Shown piece by piece: positions 1-8,177 of a DNA stretch of 64,000 nt. The position numbers were made by a program, and so were the translations under genes. Source of the stretch: Flavobacterium hydrophilum (GTDB lineage Bacteria; Bacteroidota; Bacteroidia; Flavobacteriales; Flavobacteriaceae); assembly GCF_003202405.1 (NCBI RefSeq), contig NZ_QJHL01000003.1, forward strand, positions 372,001-436,000. Reading direction: 5' to 3'. Position 1 is the stretch's first letter, and the number at the start of each line of letters is the position of its first letter. The notes beneath the pieces are model-generated. The model searched no databases. It had not been told where the DNA came from and saw nothing but the letters and a program-made list of their open reading frames with translations.

Positions 1-42
1 AAACAAACTTTTCAGTACCGGATTTTGAACTTTCATAATCAA

Positions 43-936
43 TTACTTTTTTGGTTTAATGATGAAATTAGTACCTTCTATTATACAGAATTCAGGATTT
101 ATAGGCGAACAGTAATAAACCAAATCTGACCGGTCACTCCAAACTTCGCGTTTTATTTTCAAAGTATCATTTTTTACAATCAGATTGTAATAGGCGTCCA
201 CTTGCAATAAATTATCTCCATGCTGGCTTAACTTGTGAGTGTAAACAGGGATAATTTTTTTTTGTTCCTCATTTTGTTCTTCGGGTTCCGGGTAAACATA
301 GATTTTTTTGCCATAAAGAGCATACCATTTTTGGTCTATCAAAAAAATAGCTTTATCAAAAAACTCTTCCGTGTCTCCATTGTGTTTTGTAAAAACAGAT
401 TTAAAAAAATAAACAGAATTCGCTTTTTTCGTCAATCGTTCAAACTCCTCAAATGTGCGATCAGCATCCCAGTCTGCTTTTGGATTTAATTCGGTGTATT
501 TATGGCGGGTGCTGTCATTGTCAATAATCCACGAGATGTAATTGTCTTCAGAAATTAAATATTTTTTACGGACTTTATAGTAATCAGAACTATTTACAAT
601 CAGGCTGTCAATTAGTTTTCCCTGAATGTTGAATTTATAATACAATCTAAGCGGATCGCGATCATAAGAAAAACCATTTTTATTAGACTGTATAACTACC
701 GTTTCAGACATTGGCGAAAAGTAGAAATTGGTGAGGTTTAACAGGTCGTCCGGTAATTTTATAATCTCAAAGTGGTTTGATGCAGGCTTGTTTTCAAGGT
801 TTTTATAAGTCAGGTATTCTTTTGGCAAGTCTGGCTGCGTGATAAAATTTCTAAAAAAATAACCATACAAAATGTAACATACTGTCAGCAACAATGAAAT
901 GCACACAAAATACAGGTTTTTTCTATAAAGGGTCAT
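43..936 (-). CDS. Membrane-anchored hypothetical protein
   Basis: I do not recognise this 297-residue protein. Residues about 9-28 form one hydrophobic segment behind a short basic N-terminus, so it is probably anchored in the inner membrane with the rest outside the cytoplasm. The remainder is rich in charged residues and Tyr/Asp and ends in a Lys-rich tail, with no catalytic motif that I can see. It reads alone on the minus strand with about 100 bases of non-coding DNA upstream. The start chosen is the only Met that keeps the hydrophobic segment at the N-terminus. Confidence 0.7.
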   Translation of the reverse strand: MTLYRKNLYFVCISLLLTVCYILYGYFFRNFITQPDLPKEYLTYKNLENKPASNHFEIIKLPDDLLNLTNFYFSPMSETVVIQSNKNGFSYDRDPLRLYYKFNIQGKLIDSLIVNSSDYYKVRKKYLISEDNYISWIIDNDSTRHKYTELNPKADWDADRTFEEFERLTKKANSVYFFKSVFTKHNGDTEEFFDKAIFLIDQKWYALYGKKIYVYPEPEEQNEEQKKIIPVYTHKLSQHGDNLLQVDAYYNLIVKNDTLKIKREVWSDRSDLVYYCSPINPEFCIIEGTNFIIKPKK

Positions 937-1063
937 AGATATAATAGCTATTAATTTAAATCCAAATCTAAAACCTTTTTTGGATTATAAGGTTGTTTTT
1001 GTAGATAAAGAATTACAAATGTAGTGGACATATAATTTGATTGAAGAATACTTTTATCTTTTT

Positions 1064-1174
1064 GGGCGTGTCCCAAGGGCCGGGCTTTCGGCTTTATTCC
1101 CGATTAACAAAAACTACGGTTAAAAAACCTTGTTTTTCTAAATCGGGAGATACCGCCTCTATCCCTCACGCGGG
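1064..1174. repeat. Structured intergenic element (REP-like or RNA)
   Basis: This 111-base stretch has nested complementarity. GCGTG at 1066-1070 pairs with CACGC at 1167-1171, and TCCCGATT at 1098-1105 pairs with AATCGGGA at 1141-1148. The outer parts are GC-rich (GGGCGTGTCCC, CCGGGCTTTCGG) in an otherwise AT-rich intergenic region. From memory, elements with the same GGGCGTG...CCCTCACGC ends recur between genes in flavobacterial genomes. Only one copy is in this window, so repeat status cannot be shown here. It is followed by a gene on the plus strand. Confidence 0.45.
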
Positions 1175-1266
1175 TTTTAATTTCATGAGAAAATTTATTG
1201 TTTACAATTGCAAATGTATTTAACAATGTGATTTTGTATATTGTCATGATTTTGATTTTATTAAAA

Positions 1267-1899
1267 ATGAAAGAACTGCTAATTGAAAGTAAAGGAATAA
1301 GAACCGACCAATATTTTATACCGCCTTTTGAACTTCGAGAGGGTGAATTGGTTATTATTTTCATGGAAAATAGTAGTTGTTTTGAGGATATAAAATCGCA
1401 ATTGGTCACTATTTTTGCAGGGACAAAGAAACATGAAAATGTAAACGTAATAAAGCCGTTGACTTTTGCAAAACCCATTAAAGAATCAATACTAAAGGGA
1501 ATATTTAATCCAATAAGTGTGGGCAGGTATTTAAAAAGAAATGCTGACCCAAGGAATTCAGTAGTATCGAGAATTTTTGAAATAGACGCTTTTACTAAAA
1601 AAGACAAAATAAAAAATCTTGATACCAGTGAGAGAAAACGACTTTCGTTATGTGCAGTTTTTTCAAAAACAAAAAATGTATCATTTGATCTGAGAGGAGA
1701 AGGAGCTGCATATTTTGCTAAAACATATGAATTTGTTAAAGATGAAATTAAAGAAGAAGGTGCGGCCATTTTAATTGACTGGACTGATGACCTGAAAAAT
1801 GACTGTTCGAAATTTATAACAATAGAATGGACAGTAGATTTAGAAGGATTAAAAAAAATATTCGACGGAAGTGTCGAACTTTCGAAAATGTGTGAATAA
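1267..1899 (+). CDS. Degenerate ABC-ATPase-like protein
   Basis: About 210 residues when started at the ATG at 1267 (an in-frame upstream ATG at 1198 would add a hydrophobic stretch). The order of blocks resembles an ABC ATPase: FELREGELVIIF, where the Walker A strand should be, is followed by ENSSCFEDIKSQL instead of GxxGxGKST. SERKRLSLCAVFS stands at the signature position and VSFDLRGEG at the Walker B position. ILIDWTDDLKNDCSKFITIEW resembles the H-loop and the end strand. The catalytic residues are lost, so I infer an ATPase-dead relative. It is followed two bases later by the next gene, suggesting co-transcription. Function unknown. Confidence 0.6.
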   Translation: MKELLIESKGIRTDQYFIPPFELREGELVIIFMENSSCFEDIKSQLVTIFAGTKKHENVNVIKPLTFAKPIKESILKGIFNPISVGRYLKRNADPRNSVVSRIFEIDAFTKKDKIKNLDTSERKRLSLCAVFSKTKNVSFDLRGEGAAYFAKTYEFVKDEIKEEGAAILIDWTDDLKNDCSKFITIEWTVDLEGLKKIFDGSVELSKMCE

Positions 1900-1901
1900 T
1901 T

Positions 1902-2513
1902 ATGAACACCGAAAATATTAAAATACTAAGAACCAAAATTTTAATTCCTTTAGATAAAGCGATACAGCTTCTTAAAAAGAATAAGGAAGATGTTGCACTT
2001 TCGGAAATGGATTTTCATAAAGAGAATATCATCGAAATTTGTCAGAAGACGGAATGCGATGAAGAAACAGCAAGAAAAGAATATCAAATCTGTAATTTCG
2101 ATGTAATTAAAACCATTGAAAGAATTAATCAGAAGCCAGTTGTAATTTCAACAGGAAATAATCCGGATTCAAAAATAGGATTCATTTTATGGCCTCAAAA
2201 TGAAGAAGGAGAATTTTATAAAACAAATAAAAGAAATGACGTTTTTATTGCAATAGATGATTTTGATATTGTTATAGATGTATTTCAGTCTGTTTTTCCA
2301 ATAAAAAATCCGTGGGACAAGACAATCGAAATTGAGTTTGACAAAATTGGACATAACTTTTTTGATAATAAAACCTGCAGATTAATTGTAGAAAAAATAA
2401 ATGATTTGAAAACTGATGATGAAAAAGAAAAAGTATTTCTACTAAAATTAATAAACTGGGTAAACGATAAATTAGGTTATGCGGATTATATTGTGGTGTA
2501 TGGTAATTTATAA
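1902..2513 (+). CDS. Hypothetical protein with UBA/TS-N-like segment
   Basis: A 203-residue cytoplasmic protein that begins two bases after the preceding stop, so the two genes are probably one transcript. Residues about 38-80 look like a UBA/EF-Ts N-terminal type three-helix unit (ENIIEICQKTECDEETARK, then a second helix pair ending IKTIERIN). The rest is acidic, with no motif that I know. The partner relationship with the ABC-like protein is inferred from position only. Confidence 0.65.
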   Translation: MNTENIKILRTKILIPLDKAIQLLKKNKEDVALSEMDFHKENIIEICQKTECDEETARKEYQICNFDVIKTIERINQKPVVISTGNNPDSKIGFILWPQNEEGEFYKTNKRNDVFIAIDDFDIVIDVFQSVFPIKNPWDKTIEIEFDKIGHNFFDNKTCRLIVEKINDLKTDDEKEKVFLLKLINWVNDKLGYADYIVVYGNL

Positions 2514-2649
2514 ATGGAACATATATAAAACAGATAACCCGATTGCGGATTTGCAATCCGTGCCCACAAGTATGTAAACTAAAAGCAATAAAAATCAAAA
2601 CCTGTAACAAACTCCAAACCCACAAGTCTTTTACAACAAACCAAAATTT

Positions 2650-3216
2650 ATGAAACCAAAAACCATCTGCTTAATCGGACTGTTCTTTTTTGTTCTGAGT
2701 TACATTATGTTTTCAAACAGTGCTGCTTTCGAGTATTTCAAAAAACCGGTCGATTTTGCACATTGGTTTAATTTAATTGGAGCTTGTTTGCTATTGTCAT
2801 TCAATAATGTGTTTCCAAAAAACAGATTAAATTCGGTTGCTTCTGTCATCACGGTCTTTGGAGTTGTGGCACATGTAGGATTGTGTACAATCGATTTTAT
2901 CATGTGGAGTTATGGTGACAACGAAGGGGCAAAAACTGCTTTGAGCGAACATTTAAGCAATACGCCGTCTATTTTGTTTCCGTTTGTTGTTGTGGGGCCA
3001 TCGTTGCTTTTTGTAGGGTTGGCGGTACATGCTGCAAATTTTATCAAAACGCATGCAATAAGTGCTTTGATGGTAATTGTTGGAGCTCCTTTGGTAGGCA
3101 TTTCATTTTTTATATTAAAAAACGGAATTTTAATGTTGCTCAGCTGCCTAATTTTTTCTTTGGGATTGGTCTTGCTTCTTCACAGAAAAGAAAACAGAGA
3201 AGCGGTAATTATTTAA
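2650..3216 (+). CDS. Multi-pass membrane protein, unknown function
   Basis: A 188-residue protein with about six hydrophobic segments (around residues 5-20, 37-52, 63-85, 105-130, 135-153 and 158-178) and a charged C-terminal tail. I do not recognise the family, although the topology resembles the small DUF4386-like membrane proteins. It has its own untranslated leader after the preceding gene pair. Confidence 0.7.
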   Translation: MKPKTICLIGLFFFVLSYIMFSNSAAFEYFKKPVDFAHWFNLIGACLLLSFNNVFPKNRLNSVASVITVFGVVAHVGLCTIDFIMWSYGDNEGAKTALSEHLSNTPSILFPFVVVGPSLLFVGLAVHAANFIKTHAISALMVIVGAPLVGISFFILKNGILMLLSCLIFSLGLVLLLHRKENREAVII

Positions 3217-3225
3217 AAATTAATT

Positions 3226-3233
3226 TACTTTTG
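3226..3233 (+). promoter_or_regulatory. TACTTTTG -7 promoter element
   Basis: The sequence matches the Bacteroidota -7 consensus TAnnTTTG exactly. It lies 26 bases before a TTG start codon, leaving a leader of roughly 20 bases. Confidence 0.55.
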
Positions 3234-3258
3234 CTGTATTGTTTTAAAGTACACAGAT

Positions 3259-3630
3259 TTGAAAAACCATTTAAAATACCTGATTTCCCTGTTTCTGGCT
3301 TTGGCCGTGATGACAGGCGACGGTATTTTGTGTTCTCAGTCTAATGCTCCGGACTATTATCAGTCTTCTTATGTCACTTCAGGAAAAGAAATTGACTTAA
3401 AGAATATTCGGTTATACGTTTTCAATCGTGGAAAAACATTCGGCAAAACTTTATTTCCAATACTTTTAAGTTGCCTTGAGTTTAAAGAAGTTTTCAGTCT
3501 TCAGACTAAGGTTCTTTTGCAGGTTTGCAACAATCTTCATCAAAACATAATTTCATTTATAAAGCAGTCTGTTTTTATAAACGAACATAGTATTTCAACC
3601 GACTTCAGAAAAAGTTTATACAACGCTTAA
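3259..3630 (+). CDS. Small secreted hypothetical protein (TTG start)
   Basis: A 123-residue protein that starts at TTG. The first 25 residues (KNHLKYLISLFLALAVMTGDG) look like a signal peptide, so export is likely. There is no recognised domain. The TAnnTTTG element shortly upstream supports the TTG start and independent transcription. Confidence 0.5.
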   Translation: MKNHLKYLISLFLALAVMTGDGILCSQSNAPDYYQSSYVTSGKEIDLKNIRLYVFNRGKTFGKTLFPILLSCLEFKEVFSLQTKVLLQVCNNLHQNIISFIKQSVFINEHSISTDFRKSLYNA

Positions 3631-3705
3631 GGAATTTCTTCCTTAGCAATTATGCTATTCAAAGCATAAGATGATTCATAATGTCTAATCATTTATCATT
3701 TTAAA

Positions 3706-3885
3706 ATGTATAAACACAATCATAAAAAAGGTTTAGCATCATCTAAACCGCTTTTTCATTGGCTCAAAAGAAAAATTATCGTAATCCTGACAGCCTTCAT
3801 GTTAGGAATGGTAAACGGAATGCATACCGAAGATGCCAGAATTAAAAGCAATCAAAATTATACCGAACAGCATAAAAAAGATTGA
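3706..3885 (+). CDS. Small single-span membrane protein (59 aa)
   Basis: An ATG-initiated frame of 59 codons ending in TGA. It has a basic N-terminus (MYKHNHKKG...HWLKRK), one hydrophobic stretch at about residues 24-38 (IIVILTAFMLGMVNG) and a polar tail. The charge pattern suggests an inner-membrane protein with a cytoplasmic N-terminus. A rho-independent terminator follows about 65 bases after the stop. Function unknown. Confidence 0.5.
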   Translation: MYKHNHKKGLASSKPLFHWLKRKIIVILTAFMLGMVNGMHTEDARIKSNQNYTEQHKKD

Positions 3886-3950
3886 TTTTTATAATTAGAA
3901 AATTAGTCAATGAGGAAATTAGAAAATTTTTTAAAATAGAGCTAACAAAA

Positions 3951-3979
3951 AACCGAAGACATTGAGCTTCGGTTTTTTT
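3951..3979 (+). terminator. Rho-independent terminator
   Basis: AACCGAAG pairs with CTTCGGTT and is followed by a run of T. It closes the small-gene block ahead of the alpha/beta hydrolase. Confidence 0.8.
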
Positions 3980-4001
3980 ATGGAGTTATTCAGAGAAATG
4001 C

Positions 4002-4009
4002 TAAATTTG
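4002..4009 (+). promoter_or_regulatory. TAAATTTG -7 promoter element
   Basis: An exact TAnnTTTG match 45 bases before the alpha/beta hydrolase start and just downstream of the preceding terminator. No clear -33 partner was seen. Confidence 0.35.
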
Positions 4010-4053
4010 AATGTTTGCATTTAGATTTATAACTCAATAAATATCAATCGAAT

Positions 4054-4788
4054 ATGGCAGAAAAAAGATGGAAGTTAAAAAGGATTTTAAAAACAATCTG
4101 GATTACAACAGGTGTATTGTTTACAATCTGGCTGTTTTATTCTTATGAATCGGATGGTGTGGACAAGTCTTTTTTGCAAAGCAATGATTTGGTAAATGTA
4201 GAAGATGCTTCTGATTATTATTTATTTACGCCTAAAAAAGAATTCAAAAACGTTGTAATTTTTTATCCCGGAGCAATGGTAGAAACAGAAGCTTATGTTC
4301 CGCTTTGTCGAAAATTGGCTAATCAAAACATGAAGATTTATTTGATAAAAATGCCATGGCGTCTCGCTTCAAAAGGGTATAACAAACCGAAAGACTTACA
4401 TCTTTTTGACGATACTTCTAAAACCTATATTCTGGCAGGACATTCGCAGGGCGGAAAAATGGCAGCGCAGTTTGTATATGAAAATCCCAAACTAATTGAC
4501 AAACTAATCTTGATCGGAACTTCACATCCAAGAGATATTTCTCTGGCAAGTGCTGAAATCCCAATCTTAAAAATTTACGGTTCAAAAGACGGTGTGGCAG
4601 ATGAAGGATCTATTTTGAAAAACAAATCGAAATTGCCTGAAACTACAAAATTTCTAAAGATAGAAGGAGCAAACCATTGTCAGTTTGGGTATTATGGGTT
4701 TCAGTTAGGAGATGACAAAGCGACAATTAGCAGAGAGCAACAGCAAAAAGAAACTTTAAACACAATGGTTTCATTTATAAATGAATGA
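4054..4788 (+). CDS. Alpha/beta hydrolase, membrane-anchored
   Basis: A 244-residue serine hydrolase of the alpha/beta fold. Residues 12-30 are hydrophobic and probably anchor the protein. The nucleophile elbow is GHSQGG with Ser131, Asp179 (YGSKDG) is the likely acid, and His208 (GANHCQFG) completes the triad. NVVIFYPGA at about 66-74 supplies the oxyanion strand. The substrate cannot be told from sequence. A gene of the AHSA1 family follows 27 bases later on the same strand. Confidence 0.85.
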   Translation: MAEKRWKLKRILKTIWITTGVLFTIWLFYSYESDGVDKSFLQSNDLVNVEDASDYYLFTPKKEFKNVVIFYPGAMVETEAYVPLCRKLANQNMKIYLIKMPWRLASKGYNKPKDLHLFDDTSKTYILAGHSQGGKMAAQFVYENPKLIDKLILIGTSHPRDISLASAEIPILKIYGSKDGVADEGSILKNKSKLPETTKFLKIEGANHCQFGYYGFQLGDDKATISREQQQKETLNTMVSFINE

Positions 4789-4815
4789 TTTTGTGTTTCA
4801 TTAAATAATAAAAAT

Positions 4816-5274
4816 ATGGCGTCAGAAAATATTTCAGCAAAACCGGAAAACGAAATCGTATCCACAAGAATTATAAACTTTCCAAAAGAACTTGTTTATT
4901 CGGCATGGACAGAACCAAAACATTTAAAAAACTGGTGGGGGCCAAAAGGCTTTACCAATACGTTTAATGAATTTGATTTGCGTCCCGGCGGAAAATGGAG
5001 TTTTATTATGCACGGACCTGATAAAGGTAATTATGCCAATGAATGTGAATTTCTAAAAGTAGAGAAACCTGATTTTTTGAGCTGGAAACGATTTTCAAAA
5101 CCGCTTTTTCAGGTGGCAGTATCATTTGAAAAGGTTTCAGATAATCAAACTAAAATTGTTTTTAAAATGATTTTTGACACGCCTGAAGAATGCAACAAAT
5201 TAAAACCATATGTAGTCGATAAAAATGAAGAGAATTTTGATAAACTGGAAACTGAATTATCCAAAATGATCTGA
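4816..5274 (+). CDS. SRPBCC / AHSA1-family protein
   Basis: A 152-residue protein with the SRPBCC (START-like) layout: a first strand STRIINFPKELVYSAWTEP, then LKNWWGPKGFTN, then FDLRPGGKWSFIMHGPDKGNY, and a C-terminal helix. These are hallmarks of the Aha1 C-terminal-like family of small ligand-binding proteins. The ligand is unknown. It lies between the hydrolase and a Crp/Fnr regulator on the same strand. Confidence 0.85.
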   Translation: MASENISAKPENEIVSTRIINFPKELVYSAWTEPKHLKNWWGPKGFTNTFNEFDLRPGGKWSFIMHGPDKGNYANECEFLKVEKPDFLSWKRFSKPLFQVAVSFEKVSDNQTKIVFKMIFDTPEECNKLKPYVVDKNEENFDKLETELSKMI

Positions 5275-5277
5275 TTT

Positions 5278-5293
5278 TTTGCCAAATGACAAA
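5278..5293 (+). promoter_or_regulatory. Crp/Fnr-type palindrome upstream of the regulator gene
   Basis: TTTGCCAAATGACAAA fits the palindrome TTTGYCA-N2-TGRCAAA. The same 16 bases recur at 5903-5918 before the dehydrogenase gene, and the identity extends to 19 bases (5276-5294 and 5901-5919). A CAACTTTG -7-like element lies at 5305-5312, 11 bases downstream. The site is therefore well placed for autoregulation by the Crp/Fnr protein encoded next. Confidence 0.7.
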
Positions 5294-5326
5294 TCATGGA
5301 AAAACAACTTTGATTAACTTGCCATT

Positions 5327-5896
5327 ATGAAAGCATTTATAGACTACATTTTGCAGTTTGGTGATTTAAACCAACAGCAAATTGACTTAATTACAAAAAA
5401 AGCGAAAATATTGGAACTTCCAAAAGAGGAGTATTTTTCGGAAGCGGGAAAAATTGCACAGCAGGTTGGCTTTGTTCTGGAAGGTGTTATTCGGGTTTGT
5501 TACTACAATAACAAAGGCGAAGAAATCACCAAATATTTTATTGACGAAAACAATCTGGTGGTTGATTTGGAGAGTTTTAACAATGATATTTGCTCAAACG
5601 CTTATGTGCAGGCGGTTACGGATTGCAAACTTTTGGTTTTTTCTAAAAAAGACTGGAAAGAACTGTTGGATATTATTATTCCGTGGCAGGCGATTGTAAA
5701 TAAAATTGTTTCAAGAGTTTTAATACAAAAAGTAGAAAGAAGAAGTCCGCTGGTTTCAGAAGATGCTACGACGCGTTATTTGATGTTTCTAAAAATTTAT
5801 CCGAACGTTGTCAATCGTGTTCCGCTTTCTTATATCGCTTCGTATTTAGGTATCACACAATCTTCTTTAAGCAGAATTAGAAAAAACATTCGATAA
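5327..5896 (+). CDS. Crp/Fnr family transcriptional regulator
   Basis: A 189-residue protein with an N-terminal cyclic-nucleotide-binding type beta-roll (about residues 15-115, including EYFSEAGKIAQQVGFVLEGVIR) and a C-terminal winged helix with recognition segment LSYIASYLGITQSSLSRIRK. It lacks the Cys cluster of oxygen-sensing FNR, so the effector is unknown. The identical palindrome in its own promoter and in that of the next gene suggests it controls both. Confidence 0.88.
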   Translation: MKAFIDYILQFGDLNQQQIDLITKKAKILELPKEEYFSEAGKIAQQVGFVLEGVIRVCYYNNKGEEITKYFIDENNLVVDLESFNNDICSNAYVQAVTDCKLLVFSKKDWKELLDIIIPWQAIVNKIVSRVLIQKVERRSPLVSEDATTRYLMFLKIYPNVVNRVPLSYIASYLGITQSSLSRIRKNIR

Positions 5897-5902
5897 TTGC
5901 TT

Positions 5903-5918
5903 TTTGCCAAATGACAAA
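5903..5918 (+). promoter_or_regulatory. Crp/Fnr-type palindrome upstream of the SDR gene
   Basis: This is an identical copy of the 16-bp site at 5278-5293. A CACCTTTG -7-like element follows at 5940-5947, 21 bases downstream, ten bases (about one helical turn) further than at the first site. The two sites are therefore on the same face relative to their promoters. Confidence 0.7.
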
Positions 5919-5973
5919 TGATTTCATTTTTAAACGAATCACCTTTGTAGGGTTAATTTAAAACAGTAAAAAA

Positions 5974-6711
5974 ATGAAATCAGTATTAATAACAGGAGCT
6001 AATAGAAGTATTGGTTTAGAAACAGTAAAGCAGCTTTCAAAAAAAGGATTATTTGTTTATTTAGGAAGCCGTGATTTAGAAAAAGGAAATGAAGTTGCAG
6101 ACGAGTTAAAAAAGAATGGATATGAAAACATCAAAGCCATTGAAATTGATGTTACCAATTCTAATTCAATTTTAGCAGCGAAGAAAATTATTGAAAGCGA
6201 GCAGGGAAAATTGGATATTTTGATCAATAACGCCGGAATATTGGGGACAAATCCGCAACTGGCATCTGACACATCGATTGAAGAAATTCAAAAAGTATTC
6301 GATACCAATTTCTTTGGTGTAATAAACGTTACTCAGGCATTTTTAGAATTGCTTAAAAAATCCGAAAGCCCAAGAATCAGCAATATTACTTCGGGTCTTG
6401 CTTCTTTAACTTTGCACAGCGATCCGGACTGGAAATATTATGGAATCAAAACAGCAAGTTACGGAACATCAAAAGCGGCCTTGAATGCCTATACCATTGC
6501 ACTTGCTCATGAGTTAAAAGATTCGCCTTTTAAGATGAATGCAATTGATCCGGGATATACGGCAACAGATTTCAATCATCATAGCGGACCATTAACAGTC
6601 GAAAGTGCGGCATCTTTTATTGTAAAACATACTTTAACAGATGAAAATGCTCCAACCGGGAAATTTTTCAGCAACGATATTGAAGATGAAACTGAAGAAA
6701 GTCCGTGGTAA
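5974..6711 (+). CDS. Short-chain dehydrogenase/reductase
   Basis: A 245-residue classical SDR. The cofactor motif is TGANRSIG at 7-14, a slight variant of TGxxxGxG. NNAG stands at 85-88, Ser140 is the catalytic serine and Tyr163-x3-Lys167 (YGTSK) the catalytic pair. GSRD at 31-34 after strand 2 suggests NADP preference. The carbonyl substrate is unknown. The gene lies directly behind the Crp/Fnr regulator and shares its upstream palindrome, so I infer it is the regulator's target. Confidence 0.9.
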   Translation: MKSVLITGANRSIGLETVKQLSKKGLFVYLGSRDLEKGNEVADELKKNGYENIKAIEIDVTNSNSILAAKKIIESEQGKLDILINNAGILGTNPQLASDTSIEEIQKVFDTNFFGVINVTQAFLELLKKSESPRISNITSGLASLTLHSDPDWKYYGIKTASYGTSKAALNAYTIALAHELKDSPFKMNAIDPGYTATDFNHHSGPLTVESAASFIVKHTLTDENAPTGKFFSNDIEDETEESPW

Positions 6712-6750
6712 GAAAATTTTTCAATCCTAACAGTGAAGTTTGAAAAACAA

Positions 6751-6790
6751 AAAACCGAAGCAGAGAATTTTTTCTGCTTCGGTTTTTTTT
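6751..6790. terminator. Bidirectional terminator
   Basis: AAAACCGAAGCAGA pairs with TCTGCTTCGGTTTT. There are T runs on the plus strand and A runs on the other side. It separates the convergent SDR and HMG-CoA synthase genes. Confidence 0.85.
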
Positions 6791-6809
6791 GGAATTTTTA
6801 TATTGGAAT

Positions 6810-8177
6810 TTAGTCCACCCATTTATAATAACGCGCCCCAACCAAAGTTGGAATTTCTTTCTCGATTCGGTCTAAAACCCATTCGTTTTTAGGAGCCCTT
6901 ACACTTTGTTTTAGTTCTTTTTTGTGAAGGCTTTCGTAAGTCTCAAATTCAATTTCTGTACTTTCCTCCAGATTTTCAAAAAGTTTGGTTTTGGCTAAAG
7001 CCGATTGCCATTCCGGTTGAATTGTTCCTTCAAAAACTTTCGATTTCGATCCGCTTCCGTAGGCTAAGAAACCGAATTTAGTTCCGGATATTTCTTTTTT
7101 AGTATCATAAAAATGAGCTAAAGTCGATAATAATCCCATAAAAATAGAACCTGTATAAAGATTTCCTATTAAAGAAGAAGCCAATTCAGCAGGCTGTAAT
7201 TTCTCAGTTACAAATTTTCGGTATTCATCCGATTTTCCAACTTCTTTAATTTTATTCTGATAATCTGCAGGTGCAAAATCATCAGCAATAATTTTTTCGG
7301 AACTGTCTAAAGCGTAGATTTCAGACAACATTCTTCTTCCCTGGAAAGAATATGGAAGATGCATGATAATGCTGTTCCAGGTGTTGTATAATGTTTCAGC
7401 AGTATTTTTTAGTTTCTTGAATGAAAAGTAAGCGTTACGCGTACGATCCATATAACACTGATTGGAATATTGTCCGTCAAAAACCGGCTGGTCTTTGTGG
7501 ATTTCGATTTCGGCTTCTAAATTGTCAAACCAGGAGTCGTTATTTGCATTTTGTGTAATGGCCTCTTTTGAAATCGTTCTGTACGGTTTAAAAAAGTCAA
7601 AAACCCCTTTTGTACTTGTTGCCCAATTATCATCAAAAGCAATAATTTTTGGATCTGAAGTAATTAGCATGGCAACAGCTCCTGCACCCTGAGTGTATTC
7701 TCCGCCTGAATTTAAATCGTATTTTGCAAAATCCGTCGTTACGACAATCGCTTTTTTAGCCGGATTTAATTTTACAAAATCAAGACAGTTTTGTAAAGCG
7801 TCAACACCGCCAATACAGGCGAATGTGAAATCAACCACGTCACATTCTGCCAAAGCATCTTCACCAAACTTTTGCTCCATTAAGTTAATCAGATAAGAAG
7901 CAATTGGTTTTGAACTGTCGATACCACTTTCAGTACCCACATAAATTCTACTTATTTCGATTAAGTTGATTTTATTGTCAATAATAAGTTTTGTTAAAGC
8001 ATTTGCTCCAAAAACAACAGCATCCTGATGAACGTCCGGAAAAGTCATTTTTAGTAATCCGAGACCTTTTTCCAGTTTTTCGGGTTCTATATTTCTGGCA
8101 ATCGCCAATGTTTTTATGGGTAAATGTATGTTGGCTACATCAAAAGAAATAGCATCAATTCCTGTTTTCATTCTCAT
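6810..8177 (-). CDS. mvaS: Hydroxymethylglutaryl-CoA synthase family protein
   Basis: A 455-residue thiolase-fold enzyme. GTESGIDSSKPIASY at about 81-95 and the nucleophile Cys121 in DFTFACIGG match HMG-CoA synthases, which condense acetyl-CoA and acetoacetyl-CoA in the mevalonate route to isoprenoids. Flavobacteria use that route, so mvaS is the likely identity. A related beta-branching synthase of polyketide clusters is the alternative, but no such cluster is nearby. Two Met codons (1 and 3) could start it. It is a single-gene unit in antiparallel orientation to sdhC. Confidence 0.85.
   Translation of the reverse strand: MRMKTGIDAISFDVANIHLPIKTLAIARNIEPEKLEKGLGLLKMTFPDVHQDAVVFGANALTKLIIDNKINLIEISRIYVGTESGIDSSKPIASYLINLMEQKFGEDALAECDVVDFTFACIGGVDALQNCLDFVKLNPAKKAIVVTTDFAKYDLNSGGEYTQGAGAVAMLITSDPKIIAFDDNWATSTKGVFDFFKPYRTISKEAITQNANNDSWFDNLEAEIEIHKDQPVFDGQYSNQCYMDRTRNAYFSFKKLKNTAETLYNTWNSIIMHLPYSFQGRRMLSEIYALDSSEKIIADDFAPADYQNKIKEVGKSDEYRKFVTEKLQPAELASSLIGNLYTGSIFMGLLSTLAHFYDTKKEISGTKFGFLAYGSGSKSKVFEGTIQPEWQSALAKTKLFENLEESTEIEFETYESLHKKELKQSVRAPKNEWVLDRIEKEIPTLVGARYYKWVD

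Noticed and set aside
1104..1769. A 221-codon minus-strand open frame
   Set aside because: It lies opposite the ABC-like gene, has low-complexity Ser/Phe/Ile composition, and its end runs into the structured intergenic element. The plus-strand gene has better codon composition and tight linkage to the next gene.
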